A stretch of 42,277 bases of DNA, from the NCBI RefSeq assembly GCF_004168625.1, contig NZ_SDWW01000041.1:1-42277 (forward strand). The letters run 5' to 3'. The notes beneath the pieces were generated by a model, which saw only the letters and a program-made list of their open reading frames with translations, had not been told where the DNA came from and ran no database searches. How positions within the stretch are numbered: position 1 is the stretch's first letter; each line of letters opens with the position of its first letter. Both the position numbers and the translations under genes were made by a program. The stretch comes from Pengzhenrongella frigida. GTDB taxonomy: Bacteria > Actinomycetota > Actinomycetes > Actinomycetales > Cellulomonadaceae. Of this stretch, positions 41,042-42,277 are shown in pieces.

Positions 41042-42043
41042 GTGCAAGACGAGCGCGTGGACACCGAGGCCACCGACCTGCCCCCGGTCGCATTTTCGGG
41101 ATCCCGCCTCAACTGGCAGGACCTGCCGAGGCACGTGCGGTCCCGGATCGCTGCGCTGGCCGGCGCCCAGGTGAGCTCGGAGACGAGCGCGACCAGCGGG
41201 TTCACCCCGGGTTTCGCCGCCGTCCTCGAGCTGGGCGACGGACACGAGGTCTTCGTCAAAGCTGTCTCGGCCGAACAGAACCCGCAGGCCCCGGACCTCG
41301 CCCGGCGTGAGATCGTCGTCGCCGGCGCGCTGCCGCCCGAGGTCCCGGCGCCTCGGCTGCTCTGGTCCCACGACGACGGCACCTGGGTGATCCTCGGCTT
41401 CGATGCCGTGCACGGCCAGTCCCCCGAGCAGCCCTGGCGCCCCGCCGACCTCGATCGAGTGCTGGTCGCGCTCGCCGACCTCGCCGTCGCCCGACCCCTC
41501 ACCCCCAACGGGCTGCTCCCGGTCACCGACACCATGGCGGACGACTTCCGCGGCTGGCGCCGGATCGCTTGCGCACCGGACGGGCCGCGCACCCACAGCG
41601 CCGCCCGGTTCGGCGAGCGGGGAGTGTGGGTGATGGCGCACCTCGACCAGCTGGCGGACTGGGAGTCCGGGTGGGCCGTGGCCGCCGCCGGGACCGCGCT
41701 CGTGCACGGCGACCTGCGCGCGGACAACGTGATGCTCGACACCGACGCGACCTGGCTCGTCGACTGGCCCCTGGCCTCGCTCGGCGCGCCGTGGCTCGAC
41801 CTCGCGTTCATGCTCCCGAGCGTGGAGATGCAGGGCGGCGGCGACGCCGACGCGCTGTTCTGGGCACATCCCGTCGCGGCCGGCGTCGAGCCCCATGCAC
41901 TGCGGTCGGTGCTCGCGGCCCTCGCGGGACACTTCACCCTCGCGTCGGCCCAGCCCGCGCCCATCGGGGTCCCGAACCTGCGCCGGTTCCAGCAGGCACA
42001 GGCCGTGGTCGCGCTCGACTGGCTGCGGCGGCTCCCCGCCTGA
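41042..42043 (+). CDS. APH-family phosphotransferase
   Basis: The 333-residue kinase-like protein has [12 protein letters not shown] (about 222-233), the catalytic loop of the aminoglycoside/choline phosphotransferase superfamily, followed by [17 protein letters not shown] in which the metal aspartate lies in V-D-W. An N-terminal lobe contains a lysine in HEVFVKAVS. The substrate is unknown and resistance cannot be inferred. GTG 41042 is preferred to GTG 41024: CAGGAT ends six bases before it. It converges with etfA after 6 bases. Confidence 0.88.
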   Translation: MQDERVDTEATDLPPVAFSGSRLNWQDLPRHVRSRIAALAGAQVSSETSATSGFTPGFAAVLELGDGHEVFVKAVSAEQNPQAPDLARREIVVAGALPPEVPAPRLLWSHDDGTWVILGFDAVHGQSPEQPWRPADLDRVLVALADLAVARPLTPNGLLPVTDTMADDFRGWRRIACAPDGPRTHSAARFGERGVWVMAHLDQLADWESGWAVAAAGTALVHGDLRADNVMLDTDATWLVDWPLASLGAPWLDLAFMLPSVEMQGGGDADALFWAHPVAAGVEPHALRSVLAALAGHFTLASAQPAPIGVPNLRRFQQAQAVVALDWLRRLPA

Positions 42044-42049
42044 CGCCGA

Positions 42050-42277
42050 TCAGCCCTTGCGGGCCCGGATCTCCGCGATGGTCTGGGGCAGCACGGTGAA
42101 CAGGTCGCCCACGATGCCGAAGTCGGCGATCTCGAAGATCGGTGCCTCCGGGTCGGAGTTCACGGCCACGATCGTGCCGGCGGACTGCATCCCCCCGCGA
42201 TGGTGCACGGCCCCGGACACCCCGGCCCCGATGTACAGGCGCGGTGCGACGGTCACCCCCGTCTGGCCGATCTGAGC
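42050..42277 (-). CDS. etfA: Electron transfer flavoprotein alpha subunit, C-terminal part
   Basis: The frame enters from the right edge and encodes [20 protein letters not shown] followed by [20 protein letters not shown] and [19 protein letters not shown]. This is the FAD-binding C-terminal domain of EtfA (FixB), which passes electrons from acyl-CoA dehydrogenases. The canonical QTG and SGAxxHxxGM motifs are intact. The rest of the gene lies outside the window. Its position beyond the desulfurase agrees with the M. tuberculosis order. Confidence 0.94.
   Translation of the reverse strand, partial: AQIGQTGVTVAPRLYIGAGVSGAVHHRGGMQSAGTIVAVNSDPEAPIFEIADFGIVGDLFTVLPQTIAEIRARKG

Noticed and set aside
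41042-42043. Aminoglycoside resistance gene
   Set aside because: The superfamily motif alone does not give a substrate, and its setting among housekeeping genes argues against a resistance call.

Overview
The window is high-GC DNA (roughly 70 % by eye) with densely packed genes, frequent GTG starts and ATGA overlaps. It reads as a core-chromosome segment of an actinobacterium. The protein families (DUF3516 SKI2-like helicase, TipA-type MerR regulator, MetE-like protein beside ligA) and a gene order that matches parts of the Mycobacterium tuberculosis Rv2995c-Rv3028c region (leuB, ilvC-ilvN-ilvB, gatB-gatA-gatC, ligA with a MetE-like neighbour, mnmA, iscS, etfA) support this. A Cellulomonadaceae-like genus is my guess and is not proven. 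I see no rRNA, tRNA, CRISPR array, insertion sequence or prophage.

Layout. 1-6163: the end of an HNH-nuclease-like gene, a small membrane protein, a DUF3516 helicase with a YbaK-type deacylase, a YccF-type membrane protein, a YggS-type PLP-binding protein and a domain-permuted lipoate ligase family protein. 6222-14825: branched-chain amino acid genes on the minus strand, in transcription order ilvB-ilvN-ilvC, an ASCH-domain gene, leuB, ilvE and cimA; ilvD lies apart at 21838-23598. 15213-21684: cstA with its small partner ybdD, then an alpha-galactosidase and an alpha-glucosidase. 23675-28719: a pterin dehydratase/VOC fusion, a TipA-like regulator with a readable MerR promoter, a 2-hydroxyacid dehydrogenase, a DoxX-type membrane protein and a POT peptide transporter. 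28785-33204: an acetyltransferase, the gatCAB operon and a conserved unknown. 33278-40983: one nested cluster, iscS/nifS-like, mnmA, dienelactone hydrolase, MetE-like protein, ligA and a double-GNAT protein. The window ends with a phosphotransferase and the C-terminal end of etfA.

The most informative regulation is in non-coding DNA. Two ribosome-mediated attenuators can be read directly. The ilvB leader encodes MQSILVVNERVA and is followed by a terminator. A second leader between ilvE and cimA encodes MPLFQLLIV, ends exactly at a perfect 11-bp hairpin, and is followed by a terminator with a T-tract. The second hairpin carries a near-copy of the terminator's 5' arm that could act as an antiterminator. 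Both leaders, and at least seven ordinary genes, have a -10-like hexamer ending 6-8 nt before the start codon, which suggests leaderless transcription. Short tandem repeats (12-20 bp units) sit at the ends of many genes.
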